Origin: Edaphosphingomonas laterariae
Lineage (GTDB): Bacteria; Pseudomonadota; Alphaproteobacteria; Sphingomonadales; Sphingomonadaceae
Direction: 5' to 3'
Length of the DNA: 32,561 nt
Assembly (NCBI RefSeq): GCF_900188165.1
Contig: NZ_FZOS01000032.1
Span: 1 to 32,561 of the forward strand
Shown: positions 8,116 through 16,165 of the stretch, one piece after another
Layout: the number at the start of each line of letters is the position of its first letter
How positions within the stretch are numbered: position 1 is the first letter of the stretch
The notes under the pieces: generated by a model
Told to the model about the DNA's origin: nothing
Databases searched by the model: none
The model's input: only the letters and a program-made list of their open reading frames with translations
Position numbers and translations under genes: made by a program

Positions 8116-9873
8116 TCAGCGCTCCAGGACATAATGGCCGGGCGCGTCCGCGATCGGCGCATAGCCTTTGTCCGCGGCGCCCATGGACGGCGGGGCCCCG
8201 GGCGCGCCCGAACGGCTTGCAAGCCAGTCGCCCCATTCGGTCCACCAGGAACCCTGCTTCTTCTCTGCGTGGCGTTCCCATTCCTCCGGATCGTAGGAGA
8301 GACCATCGGTTTCGCGCGTCAGCACGCGGTAGCGCCGGCCGTTGTGGCCCGGTTCCGAGACGATACCGGCATTATGGCCGCCGCTCGTCAGCACGAAGGT
8401 GATCTCGGCCCCGGTCAGCAGGTGGATCTTATGCACCGAATGCCAGGGCGCGACATGATCGCGCTCGGTGCCGACGACGAACAACGGTCTGCGGATCGCC
8501 GAGAGCGCGATGGTGCGACCATTGACCTTGTATTTGCCCTCGGCCAGGTCATCGTCGAGGAACAGGCGCCGCAGATACTGGCTGTGCATGGCATAGGGCA
8601 TGCGCGTCCCGTCGGCGTTCCAGGCCATGAGGTCGTTGAGAGGCGCGCGCTCGCCCATCAGATATTCCGACAGGATGCGCGACCAGACGAGGTCGTTGGA
8701 TTTGAGGATCTGGAACGCGCCGCCCATCTGGCCGCTGTCGAGATAGCCCCGGCTCCACATCATCTTTTCGAGGAGATTGAGCTGTCCCTCATCGATGAAG
8801 AGGCCCAGTTCGCCCGGTTCGCTGAATTCGGTCTGCGCCGCGAAAAGCGTCACGCTGGCAAGGCGATCGTCACCCTCGCGCGCCATCGTCGCCGCTGCGA
8901 TCGAGAGCAGCGTGCCGCCTAGGCAATAGCCCACGGCATGAACGGCGGGCGCGCCGGTAATCGCGCTCACCGCATCGAGCGCCGCCATCGGCCCGAGTTG
9001 CCGATAGGCCTCCATGTCGAGGTCGCGGTCCTCGCTGTCCGGATTGTGCCAGGAGATCATGAACACGGTGAAGCCCTGGGACGTCAGCCACTGGACGAGG
9101 CTGTTCTCGGGCGAGAGGTCGAGGATGTAATATTTCATGATCCATGCCGGCACGATCAGGATCGGCTCGGGCCGCACCGTGTCGGTGGTGGGGGCGTACT
9201 GGATCAGTTCGATGAGGCGGTTGCGATAGACGACCTTGCCCCTGGCGGTCGCCACCGTCTCCCCCACGCGGAAGGCGTCCGTGCCCGCCGGAGGCAAGCC
9301 TCTTACGAGATGCTGCATATCCTCGATCAGATGGCGGAACCCGTCGACCAGGCATTGGCCGCCGGTCTCGACGATCTTGCGCTGGAGAACCGGGTTGGTC
9401 GTAAGGAAGTTGGTCGGCGCAAGGATATCGAGCATCTGTCTGGCGGTGAATTCGACCATGTCCTCATGATGGCTGCCGACGCCGCCCACCCCGGTTGTCG
9501 CCGCGTGCCACCATTGCTGGTTGAGAAGGAACGCCTGCGAGAGGAGGTTGAAGGGCGGCTGCTGCCAGGCGGGATCGGCAAAGCGGCGGTCCTGCGGCAG
9601 CGGCTCGATCGCGGGCGCCGCGTCGCGGTCGCCTGCGGATCGGACGGCATAGTCGAAGAGCCGCACATATTTGCGGGCCGCCTTGGCGGTGAGTTGCAGC
9701 TGCTTGCCCGGTGCGAAGGCGAGATGATGTCCCCAGTCCGAAAAGGCCTGGAGGATGGTGATGGGGGAGAGCCCCGCGGTCATCTGCGCGATCGCGGCGC
9801 CCGCGGCCCTGTCGAGGGTTTCGGCGATCCCGTCGAGCGGGTCGGGTGCCTGGGGCATGTTCTGGGCGCTCAT
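8116..9873 (-). CDS. phaC: class I poly(3-hydroxyalkanoate) synthase
   Basis: PHA synthase, 585 aa, polymerises (R)-3-hydroxyacyl-CoA at the surface of intracellular granules. The lipase-like box is GYCLGG at 315-320 with nucleophile C317. The other triad members are D472 (ERDHVAPW) and H500 (GGHNAG), close to C319/D480/H508 of the Cupriavidus necator enzyme, and the length is typical of class I. Other family blocks present are VPAWIMKYYILDLSPENSLV and FMISWHNPDSEDRDLDMEAY. An AAGGA ribosome-binding site sits 8 bases upstream of ATG 9873. The gene precedes the Pta fusion by 3 bp and follows the ohyA remnant by about 25 bp. Confidence 0.95.
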   Translation of the reverse strand: MSAQNMPQAPDPLDGIAETLDRAAGAAIAQMTAGLSPITILQAFSDWGHHLAFAPGKQLQLTAKAARKYVRLFDYAVRSAGDRDAAPAIEPLPQDRRFADPAWQQPPFNLLSQAFLLNQQWWHAATTGVGGVGSHHEDMVEFTARQMLDILAPTNFLTTNPVLQRKIVETGGQCLVDGFRHLIEDMQHLVRGLPPAGTDAFRVGETVATARGKVVYRNRLIELIQYAPTTDTVRPEPILIVPAWIMKYYILDLSPENSLVQWLTSQGFTVFMISWHNPDSEDRDLDMEAYRQLGPMAALDAVSAITGAPAVHAVGYCLGGTLLSIAAATMAREGDDRLASVTLFAAQTEFSEPGELGLFIDEGQLNLLEKMMWSRGYLDSGQMGGAFQILKSNDLVWSRILSEYLMGERAPLNDLMAWNADGTRMPYAMHSQYLRRLFLDDDLAEGKYKVNGRTIALSAIRRPLFVVGTERDHVAPWHSVHKIHLLTGAEITFVLTSGGHNAGIVSEPGHNGRRYRVLTRETDGLSYDPEEWERHAEKKQGSWWTEWGDWLASRSGAPGAPPSMGAADKGYAPIADAPGHYVLER

Positions 9874-9898
9874 GATCGGTCCTTTTTGAAGATTTCCA

Positions 9899-10225
9899 TT
9901 ACAGGGCGGCTACCGGTCGGGCCGTTGCCCGGGGAGGCAAAGCTGCGGCAAAAGGCCGCTGTCGCCCTTGAGCCTCCATCTCGCGCCCGCCGCGGATCAC
10001 GAAGCCCTTTTCCGGCTCCTCGATGCCGTCCAGCGCGCCGCCCGGCAGCGCCAGCCGCTCGAGGATGGTGATCCTCTCGCCGGCCATGTGGCCGTCGCGG
10101 ATCAGGAAGGCCGCGCCCGAAAGCGCCGCAAGGCCCGAGCCGACGAACCAGGCGGTCTTGCCATCCACCCCTGCGGGTTTGCGGGGGCGGGCGAAGGCGT
10201 AGAAATTGCCGCTGTTGTATTCCAT
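9899..10225 (-). pseudogene. ohyA: oleate hydratase, N-terminal fragment
   Basis: This is the beginning of an oleate hydratase (FAD-dependent fatty-acid hydratase, 'myosin-cross-reactive antigen' family) broken after about 80 residues. The recognisable part starts [21 protein letters not shown], continues with the FAD-binding stretch [18 protein letters not shown] and [14 protein letters not shown], and ends at [11 protein letters not shown]. After that the reading frame loses all similarity and stops at residue 108, whereas full enzymes are well over 500 residues. A strong AAAGGAG ribosome-binding site precedes ATG 10225, so a short peptide may still be made. The fragment lies between the IS1380 end and phaC. 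A large internal deletion or adjacent IS activity is the likely cause. Confidence 0.85.
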
Positions 10226-10244
10226 GCGAATCTCCTTTGAGCAT

Positions 10245-10257
10245 ACATTCCCCAAGT
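10245..10257 (+). repeat. IS1380 left terminal inverted repeat
   Basis: The 13 bases ACATTCCCCAAGT are the exact complement of 11897-11909. This marks the element end next to the ohyA ribosome-binding site. Confidence 0.82.
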
Positions 10258-10462
10258 GGCATGCCGTCTGACGTGAGTTTCGCCTGAATCCGACCGCAGG
10301 ACAATCATTTTCCGTCCCGAGCGGCGTCGTCGGGCGCGCAAGGCGCTGAGACAGGGCAGATCGGCCCGCGAAGCCGCCGTGTTGTGCCCTGGTGGCGGTG
10401 TTTTTCAGCGCAGCGGACAGACCCATCCTGCCGTTTTCGTTCAGTTTGGGCGTGGATGGCGG

Positions 10463-11821
10463 TCATGCGCATAGCGGAGGCGCTCGCAATCGGCGGATGG
10501 CGGCGAGGATGGCGCGGACCATCGGACCGGTGACGGCCACCTCGGCCAGCTGGAAGGTGATGGCGCGGGCATGGCGGACGACACGTGCCCCGATCTTGAT
10601 CAGCTTCAGTTGCAGGCTGGTCAACGACCAGTCGGCCATCGTCTCGGGCAACTCGATGCAGCGCAAGAAGATGGCCAGGTTGTAGGCCAGCGCATGCAGT
10701 TGCAGTCGCACCTCATTGTCGCGGAACTTCCGGCATGACAGCCGCGTCCAGTGGAAGGCATATTTACCTTCCTTGATGTGCTGCTCGGCGGTGCCGCGCT
10801 GGTTATAGAACCGCACCACCCAGTCGGGCTCCATCGGCAGGTTGGTGACGATGAAGCCGACACGCGGGAACAGTTCGCCCGGATGCCATTCGATCTTGGC
10901 GATCACCCGGCGTTCCTTGTCCCAGGATGCCGCCTGATACTCGAAGTCTTCGTAGAAGCGCTTGACCTTGGTCAGCGAAGGTCGCCCGACAGGGCGCGTC
11001 AGCCGATGCGCGATCTTCTCGCGCAGGACGTTGTTCGCAGGCAGCCGGATGGCGTAGAAGAATCGGGCTTCTTCCAGCCGCTCATAGATCGCGGGGATCG
11101 CGTAGGCGGCGTCAGCCCGGAAGAACCGGCCGCAAAGGTCGCGCTCCGCGTAGCGGGCGATGACGGGGTCGAGAACGTCCCGCCAGCCATCGGCGCTGTG
11201 GACGTTGCCATGGCGCAAGGCGCAGCGCTCCAGCATGCCGAACTGGTTGAACAAAAAGTTCGGGTGATAGCAGGTGCAGTCGAAATGCCCGTTCCAGGCC
11301 GCGCCCTCCTGATCGCCATGGGTGGGGCTGACCGAACTGTCCATGTCCAGAACGATGTACTTCAGCCCGTTACGGTCATGGAACCGGTCGATCCATTGGC
11401 CATTCAGGTCGGCCAGCGCGGCACGGTTCTCGGGCTGTGCCAGTGTCTCGGTCTCGAACCGTCCCATCTGCGAGGCCGAGGCCGCTTGCGCATCGACAGC
11501 CCTTCCACCCACGACCTGGCGCATCACCGGATCGAGGGCCAGGCGGTCGGCGTCGTTCACATCCTCGTATCCGGCCAGTCGCCCGAACACCGATTGCCGG
11601 AACAACCCGTCAAGCCGGTGGACCGTGTTCTTGCCGCGCCGGGTGTCGCGCAATGCTTTTGCCGCCAGATCGGACAGCCCGAGCGCGTCATCCAGCTCGC
11701 GCATCACCAGCAGGCCGCCGTCGGAACTGAGCTGCGCACCTCGGAACTCCACATGCACCCGGCGGTCGAACTCGACCCGATCTGCCCGCTTCGAACCCGC
11801 ACCCTCTGGGTGATCCATCAA
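10463..11821 (-). CDS. IS1380-family transposase (DDE)
   Basis: Transposase of the surrounding element, 452 aa, apparently full length. The N-terminal region contains FRGAQLSSDGGLLVMRELDD, typical of IS1380 proteins. Catalytic acidic residues are likely in VLDMDSSVSPTHGDQEGA (about 157-172), in FRADAAYAIPAIYERLE, and the late Glu in YNQRGTAEQHIKEGK. The C-terminus is basic. No frameshift or internal stop is seen, so the element may be active. It is transcribed in the same direction as the pha/mla array, so read-through from it could drive ohyA'-phaC and downstream genes. That last point is inference. Confidence 0.92.
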   Translation of the reverse strand: MMDHPEGAGSKRADRVEFDRRVHVEFRGAQLSSDGGLLVMRELDDALGLSDLAAKALRDTRRGKNTVHRLDGLFRQSVFGRLAGYEDVNDADRLALDPVMRQVVGGRAVDAQAASASQMGRFETETLAQPENRAALADLNGQWIDRFHDRNGLKYIVLDMDSSVSPTHGDQEGAAWNGHFDCTCYHPNFLFNQFGMLERCALRHGNVHSADGWRDVLDPVIARYAERDLCGRFFRADAAYAIPAIYERLEEARFFYAIRLPANNVLREKIAHRLTRPVGRPSLTKVKRFYEDFEYQAASWDKERRVIAKIEWHPGELFPRVGFIVTNLPMEPDWVVRFYNQRGTAEQHIKEGKYAFHWTRLSCRKFRDNEVRLQLHALAYNLAIFLRCIELPETMADWSLTSLQLKLIKIGARVVRHARAITFQLAEVAVTGPMVRAILAAIRRLRAPPLCA

Positions 11822-11896
11822 ACGCGCCCCTCACGGCCATCAACACCATGATTTATATCGGAAATATTGAGATCCTGACAGCAAAATCAGCGATTT

Positions 11897-11909
11897 ACTT
11901 GGGGAATGT
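11897..11909 (-). repeat. IS1380 right terminal inverted repeat
   Basis: The 13 bases ACTTGGGGAATGT are the exact complement of 10245-10257. The lptB stop codon lies 23 bp beyond. Confidence 0.82.
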
Positions 11910-11932
11910 GGGTTGAGAACAGAGAAAGAAAA

Positions 11933-12760
11933 TCAATCCTCATAATTCTCTCCCAGGTACAGACGACGGACTTCGTCATGGTGAAGAAGCTCTTGCGGCT
12001 TGCCCACGAAAAGCACCTTGCCGCCGTGGATGACATAGGCGCGGTCGACCAGTTCGAGCATCTCATGGACGTTATGGTCGGTGATGAGGACGCCGACGCC
12101 ACGCCTTTTGAGATCGCGGACCATGAGCTTGATGTCCGCGATCGAAATGGGATCGATCCCGGCGAAAGGCTCGTCGAGCAGGATCACGCCAGGCTCGGCC
12201 GCCAGGGCGCGCGCGATCTCGCAGCGCCGCCGCTCGCCGCCGGACAGGGAAGGGGAGGGTGTCGACCGCAGATGCGTCAGGCCGAAATCGGCAAGCAGTT
12301 CGCCCAGCCGGCGGTCGATGTCGCCAGGGTCGGTCATGCGCAGTTCCAGCACAGAGCGGATGTTGTCCGCAACGCTCATCCCGCGAAAGATCGAGGCTTC
12401 CTGCGGCAGATAGCCAAGCCCGCGGTTGCCGCGCTCATGCATGGCCAGTGCTGAGACATCTTCGCCGTCGAGCAGTATACGACCGCCATCGAGGCGTATG
12501 AGACCCATGATCCCGTAGAAGCAGATCGTCTTGCCTGTGCCGTTGGGGCCGAGCAGGCCAACGATCTCGCCGCGATCGACCTCGAGCGAGAAGCCGTCCA
12601 GCACCTTTCGCCGTCCGAACGCTTTCTCGATCGCCTGGACTTTGAGCGCGGGCGGGCCGACCACCGACACCGACCCGGAGGTGTCCAGCCTGGCGCAGTC
12701 AACGCCTTCGCGGCAGGCTGATGGAGTGTCGGCAATGCGGCAGGCGCTGTCATCGAGCAT
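11933..12760 (-). CDS. lptB: LptB-like ABC transporter ATPase
   Basis: An ABC ATPase of the LptB type, 275 aa from ATG 12760. Walker A GPNGTGKT is at 71-78, followed by FYGIMGLI (compare the LptB FYMIVGL segment), with signature LSGGERRR at 172-179 and DEPFAGIDP at 196-204. The C-terminus ends RRLYLGENYED as in LptB. A 35-40 residue N-terminal extension precedes the ATPase fold. No lptA, lptC or lptF/G is nearby, so it is probably an accessory paralog. ATG 12760 begins 2 bp after the stop of a 20-codon mini-ORF coupled to phaA; ATG 12790 is an alternative start. Its place in the PHA array suggests an envelope or lipid role, but the partner is unknown. Confidence 0.82.
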   Translation of the reverse strand: MLDDSACRIADTPSACREGVDCARLDTSGSVSVVGPPALKVQAIEKAFGRRKVLDGFSLEVDRGEIVGLLGPNGTGKTICFYGIMGLIRLDGGRILLDGEDVSALAMHERGNRGLGYLPQEASIFRGMSVADNIRSVLELRMTDPGDIDRRLGELLADFGLTHLRSTPSPSLSGGERRRCEIARALAAEPGVILLDEPFAGIDPISIADIKLMVRDLKRRGVGVLITDHNVHEMLELVDRAYVIHGGKVLFVGKPQELLHHDEVRRLYLGENYED

Positions 12761-12762
12761 CG

Positions 12763-12825
12763 TCAGAGGCCCGGCGCGGCACATTCGCATGAGAATCGCC
12801 GCCGCGCCGTGCCGCTCGTGATCAT
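12763..12825 (-). other. 20-codon mini-ORF linking phaA to lptB
   Basis: An ATG at 12825 overlaps the phaA stop (ATGA) and opens a 20-codon frame that ends in TGA at 12763, two bases before the ATG of lptB at 12760. It is in a different frame from lptB. It may act as a reinitiation bridge that couples lptB translation to phaA. No ribosome-binding site of its own is needed for that. It could also be chance. Confidence 0.4.
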
Positions 12826-14006
12826 GCCATCGCCTCCAGGGCGAGGGCCACGCCCTGGCCGCCGCCGATGCACAAGGTGACAACGCCCCGGCGCAGCCCG
12901 TCGCGCCGCATCGCATGCAGCAGGCGGGTGGTCAGCACGGCACCGGTCGCCCCGATCGGATGGCCATGCGCGATGGCGCCGCCTTCCACATTGACGATGT
13001 CCTCAGGGAGGCCGAGTTCCTGCGTGACCGCGATGGCGATGGCCGCGAAAGCCTCGTTGATCTCGACGCGATCGAGGTCTCCGACCGACCATCCCGCCCG
13101 CTCGAGCGCCTGCCGGACGGCGGGCACCGGCCCGAGGCCGAAGAGGCCGGGGGCGACCGCGCCGACACCGAACGCGACGAGGCGCCCCAGGGGCGTCACG
13201 CCATTGCGCTGCGCCCATTGCTCGTTCGCGACGATCATCGCGGACGCGCCGGTGTTGAGGCCGGGCGCATTGCCCGCCGTGATGGTGCCTTCCGGTCGGA
13301 AGGCAGGCTTTAGACGCGCGAGGCTCTCAAGGCTCGTATCGGCCCGGTTCTGCTCATCTTTTGCAAAGAGCGTCACAGCCTTGCGAGAAGGAATCTCGAC
13401 AGGCACGATCTCCGCCTCGAACCGGCCATTGGCCTGGGCCGCGCTGAAACTCTGCTGCGAGCGCAACGCCCAGCCATCCTGCGCCTCCCGGCTGATGCCG
13501 AACTGTGCGACCAGATCCTCGGTGACCCAGCCTGAATGCTGATTGCTGAAGGCGTCATTCAGCCCGTCATGGAGCATGGCGTCGAGGAGTTTGCCCTCGC
13601 CCATACGATAGCCCCAGCGTCCCTTCTCGATGAGATAGGGCGCCTGGTCCATATTCTCCATGCCGCCGGCGATCACGGCCTGGCCAAGGCCGAGCATGAT
13701 CTCCTGGGCGGCCGAGGCGATCGCCTGTGCGCCCGATCCGCAGACCCGGTTGACGGTCATGGCAGGAGCACTGTCGCGTAACCCCGCGTTGATGGCGGCC
13801 TGGCGGGCAGGGTTCATCTTCGCGCCTGCCTGGACCACCTGTCCCATGACGACGCTGTCGATATTGTCAGCGCCCACGCCCGCGCGCCTGAGCGTTTCGG
13901 CGATGGCGACGCTGCCGAGCGCGGGCGCTTTCATGTCCTTGAGCGCGCCGCCATAGGCGCCGATGGGCGTGCGAACCGGGGCGCACAGAACGACAGGACT
14001 GGTCAT
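12822..14006 (-). CDS. phaA: acetyl-CoA acetyltransferase (beta-ketothiolase)
   Basis: Biosynthetic thiolase, 394 aa, condenses two acetyl-CoA to acetoacetyl-CoA, the first step of poly(3-hydroxybutyrate) synthesis. The acyl-accepting Cys is C89 in NRVCGSGAQAI. The second active-site block is GGAIAHGHPIGATG with H349, and the general-base Cys is C379 in CIGGGQG, matching C89/H348/C378 of the Zoogloea enzyme. A GGAAGGA ribosome-binding site lies 8 bases before ATG 14006. The gene follows phaB by 23 bp in the same direction, giving a phaBA unit. The frame is open further upstream, but that part lies within phaB in a shadow frame. Confidence 0.95.
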   Translation of the reverse strand: MTSPVVLCAPVRTPIGAYGGALKDMKAPALGSVAIAETLRRAGVGADNIDSVVMGQVVQAGAKMNPARQAAINAGLRDSAPAMTVNRVCGSGAQAIASAAQEIMLGLGQAVIAGGMENMDQAPYLIEKGRWGYRMGEGKLLDAMLHDGLNDAFSNQHSGWVTEDLVAQFGISREAQDGWALRSQQSFSAAQANGRFEAEIVPVEIPSRKAVTLFAKDEQNRADTSLESLARLKPAFRPEGTITAGNAPGLNTGASAMIVANEQWAQRNGVTPLGRLVAFGVGAVAPGLFGLGPVPAVRQALERAGWSVGDLDRVEINEAFAAIAIAVTQELGLPEDIVNVEGGAIAHGHPIGATGAVLTTRLLHAMRRDGLRRGVVTLCIGGGQGVALALEAMA

Positions 14007-14029
14007 GAGAATAATCCTTCCACGCATTT

Positions 14030-14752
14030 TCAGGCGAGATACTTGCCGCCGTTGATCGAGAGGGTGGCGCCGGTCACGAAACCGGCCTCGTCCTCGACAA
14101 GATAGAGCACGCCGCGCGCGATTTCCTGCGGCGTGCCGAGCCGGCCGACCGGCACCGCGGCCAGCACCGCCTCGAGCGCGTCCTGCGGCACCGCGGCGAC
14201 CATGCCGGTATCGGTATAGCCCGGCGCAATCGCATTGACCGTGATGTTTCGAGACGCGCCTTCCAGTGCCAGCGCCTTGGTGAAGCCGATCACGCCTGCC
14301 TTGGCCGCTGCATAGTTGGTCTGGCCAAATTGTCCTGAAAGACCGTTTACCGAGCTGATATTGACGATCCGTCCGAACCGGCGCTCGCGCATGCCCTCGA
14401 TCACGGCACGGCACATGTTGAAGCAGCCGCCCAGATCGACGTCGACGACGCTGCGCCATTGCTCCTCGGTCATCTTGTGCAACGTGCCGTCGCGCGTGAT
14501 GCCGGCATTGTTGACCAGAATGTCGATGGGGCCGATGTCTGCCGCAACCTTCGCCACGCCGTCATGACAGGCGGAGAAATCGGCTACATTCCAGTTGTAG
14601 ATCGGGATCGAGGTTTCCGCGAGGAATCGCTCGGCATCCTCGTCATTGCCATGATAATTGACGGCAACGCGATAGCCTTTGTCGCGGAGGAGCATTGCGG
14701 TCGCCGCGCCTATTCCGCTGACGCCGCCGGTAACGAGTGCGACTCTGGGCAT
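14030..14752 (-). CDS. phaB: acetoacetyl-CoA reductase (copy 1)
   Basis: NADPH-dependent SDR reductase, 240 aa, that would convert acetoacetyl-CoA to (R)-3-hydroxybutyryl-CoA. The cofactor site is TGGVSGIGAA, followed by NNAGITRDGTLHKM, NISSVNG and the catalytic pair Y147/K151 in NYAAAKAGVIGFTKALA, then APGYTDTGMVAAV as in PhaB. It heads the minus-strand array. A second, clearly similar copy lies at 16166-16894 in the opposite orientation, and the two share an upstream cis-element. Its leader from that element to the ATG is about 170 bases. Confidence 0.92.
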   Translation of the reverse strand: MPRVALVTGGVSGIGAATAMLLRDKGYRVAVNYHGNDEDAERFLAETSIPIYNWNVADFSACHDGVAKVAADIGPIDILVNNAGITRDGTLHKMTEEQWRSVVDVDLGGCFNMCRAVIEGMRERRFGRIVNISSVNGLSGQFGQTNYAAAKAGVIGFTKALALEGASRNITVNAIAPGYTDTGMVAAVPQDALEAVLAAVPVGRLGTPQEIARGVLYLVEDEAGFVTGATLSINGGKYLA

Positions 14753-15319
14753 GACATCATCCTTTGGCCTTCAATAGTCGCCATGGGCGCCTGGGCCGCA
14801 CGGCGGGAAGTGGCGCATGCGCTATGCCGCGATGCGCCTGGTCGAAGTCTCTCCCGATATGATTCGGCCCCTGTCATGGCCGATTTAGTCGTGCCTGATC
14901 TCGCTGTGAGGGAGCGGCGGCGCCATTAGGAACTATACTTAGAAGTTTCGTATTTGATCGTCAAACGGCTTTGCGTGTCGCGACGATTTGCCATGACATG
15001 CGAGGGTCTTGGGCGGGCGCCTGCCGGCGCGAATCAGGTCGCCGCTCCCTGGGCCGCCGGGGGGCGCGGACGTTGAAGCTCCTGGACCCATTCAGCATAA
15101 TCGGTCGAACGCACAGTCCGGACGACGATCGGTGCGAGCGGAAGGGTTGCGCCGCGGCTGCCTGAATACCCTGGAACCTGGGGGCTGCGACCAGGCCGGG
15201 GCTAACGGTCGAAGCAACGCCGTCCATCGACAGGCGAAAACAAGGGCGTCGCGCGTTCGGTCCTGGGCCCTCGTCCTGTCAATGCCTCGGACAGAACGGA
15301 GCGCTGGCGGACATCGCAA
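14753..15319. other. intergenic region between phaB and tetR
   Basis: These 567 bases hold no gene I can support. The short open frames on both strands have no recognisable product. The part next to phaB contains the element shared with the second phaB (14925-14951) and a TTGACG hexamer on the minus strand at 14959-14964. The rest, toward tetR, shows nothing I recognise. Confidence 0.6.
14925..14951 (-). promoter_or_regulatory. cis-element shared by both phaB promoters (copy 1)
   Basis: Read on the minus strand, the core is TAAGTATAGTTCCTAAT (14941 down to 14925), preceded by ACGAAACTTC. The same element occurs on the plus strand upstream of the second phaB at 16076-16102. The core matches in 15 of 17 positions and the full 27 bases in 22. 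It lies about 170 bases upstream of the phaB start. It could be the operator of the neighbouring TetR protein or part of a shared promoter (TATAGT resembles a -10 box). Confidence 0.6.
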
Positions 15320-16030
15320 TCACCTTTTGGGTGCGTGTTGCAATTCAGGTTCGAGGAGCGGAACTGCCCGTGCCAGCAGATCCATGGTCTGGGCGAGATG
15401 TTCGGTCTTGGCCCGAGCTGTGTTGGCAAGATCCTTTCGTAACAATATTCTCGCGCGCGGACCGGTCACCGTTGCATCGAAGATGAACGCTGCCAGAAAG
15501 GGCAGATCCTCTTCTATGTTGCGCACACGCGCCTCCTCCGTCAGCAGATCCTGGATCAATGAGGCGCCGGGGTTGCGATGAATACTGAGCTGCGCCTCGA
15601 GCTTGCGTTCGAAAATCCAGGTCGCGAGTGTCTCGATGCCAATGACCTCGGGTTTGAGCGCAGCGTCGAGCATCTTGCGGCAAAGCTTCAGGAGCCGATT
15701 GCGTAGGTCTCCTGATCGCCGGTCGACGGTAATCGCTTTGAGATGGCGCTGGGTGCCGTGCTCGGCACTGGCGATCAGAAGCTGGGTTTTCGATCCGTAA
15801 CGCGAATAAAGCGTGCGCTTGGAGACGTTCGCGGCCGCGGCAATGTCATCCATGTTGGTGCCTTCCACCCCATGGGCGATGAACTGGTCGAGCGCGACCT
15901 GCAATATATGCTCGCCCAATTGCGCGGCTATTTCCTGCGGCGGCCGTCCGCCTTTTGGATCGCGCGGCGCCAGCTTGTGTCGAGGTGATCGGCGGCTTGT
16001 CACCTTTTTGTCATTACCTTCCTTTTTCAT
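15320..16030 (-). CDS. TetR/AcrR-family transcriptional regulator
   Basis: A 236-residue DNA-binding repressor. A Lys/Arg-rich N-terminal tail of about 30 residues precedes the TetR domain. The helix-turn-helix is at about 58-82 (TNMDDIAAAANVSKRTLYSRYGSK), and the C-terminal ligand-binding region contains a TetR_C-like helix set ending near LLEPELQH. ATG 16030 is the only ATG before the domain, but it lacks a clear ribosome-binding site, so the exact start is uncertain. The gene is divergent from the second phaB across 135 bases that hold a near-palindromic element, the usual layout for a TetR regulator and its target. It probably controls the PHA genes; the ligand is unknown. Confidence 0.85.
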   Translation of the reverse strand: MKKEGNDKKVTSRRSPRHKLAPRDPKGGRPPQEIAAQLGEHILQVALDQFIAHGVEGTNMDDIAAAANVSKRTLYSRYGSKTQLLIASAEHGTQRHLKAITVDRRSGDLRNRLLKLCRKMLDAALKPEVIGIETLATWIFERKLEAQLSIHRNPGASLIQDLLTEEARVRNIEEDLPFLAAFIFDATVTGPRARILLRKDLANTARAKTEHLAQTMDLLARAVPLLEPELQHAPKR

Positions 16031-16075
16031 GCGGGCCAAAGACCGCACTTGATCCGGGGCGGGAAAGCGGCAATA

Positions 16076-16102
16076 ACGACACTCATAAGTATAGATACTA
16101 AT
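16076..16102 (+). promoter_or_regulatory. cis-element shared by both phaB promoters (copy 2), probable TetR operator
   Basis: The core TAAGTATAGATACTAAT (16086-16102) contains the inverted repeat AGTAT-AG-ATACT, the kind of palindrome a TetR dimer binds. It is preceded by ACGACACTCA. It lies 63 bases before the second phaB and about 46-72 bases before tetR, so one site could control both. The copy upstream of phaB (14925-14951) matches in 22 of 27 positions. Confidence 0.62.
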
Positions 16103-16165
16103 AGTCCGGAGAGGCGCGACGGGGGAAACCGCGCGGCGTGACCTGGAAAATGGAGCCGGAGTATC

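Larger units (their letters stand above)
10245..11909 (-). mobile_element. IS1380-family insertion sequence
   Basis: A 1665-bp element bounded by perfect 13-bp inverted repeats (ACATTCCCCAAGT at 10245-10257 and its complement at 11897-11909). It contains one transposase gene on the minus strand. The non-coding part 10258-10462 lies downstream of the transposase and I see no gene in it. The bases just outside the two repeats do not match, so no target-site duplication is visible. The left end is a few bases from the ohyA ribosome-binding site and the right end is 23 bp past the lptB stop, so the element sits in a former short intergenic gap of one operon. Confidence 0.88.

Noticed and set aside
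7762-10071. Two long plus-strand frames across maoC/pta and phaC
   Set aside because: They are opposite to genes with intact catalytic motifs and show no family similarity; high GC produces such shadows.
10258-10462. Possible second ORF or passenger gene in IS1380
   Set aside because: No start with a ribosome-binding site and no similarity; it is treated as non-coding IS sequence.
10240-11915. Target-site duplication around IS1380
   Set aside because: GCAT on the left and GGGT on the right do not match; the apparent ACATT/AATGT pair is part of the inverted repeats.
14959-14964. TTGACG as a -35 box for phaB with TATAGT as -10
   Set aside because: The spacing is about 21 bases, too long for a standard sigma-70-type promoter; kept only as a note in the intergenic entry.
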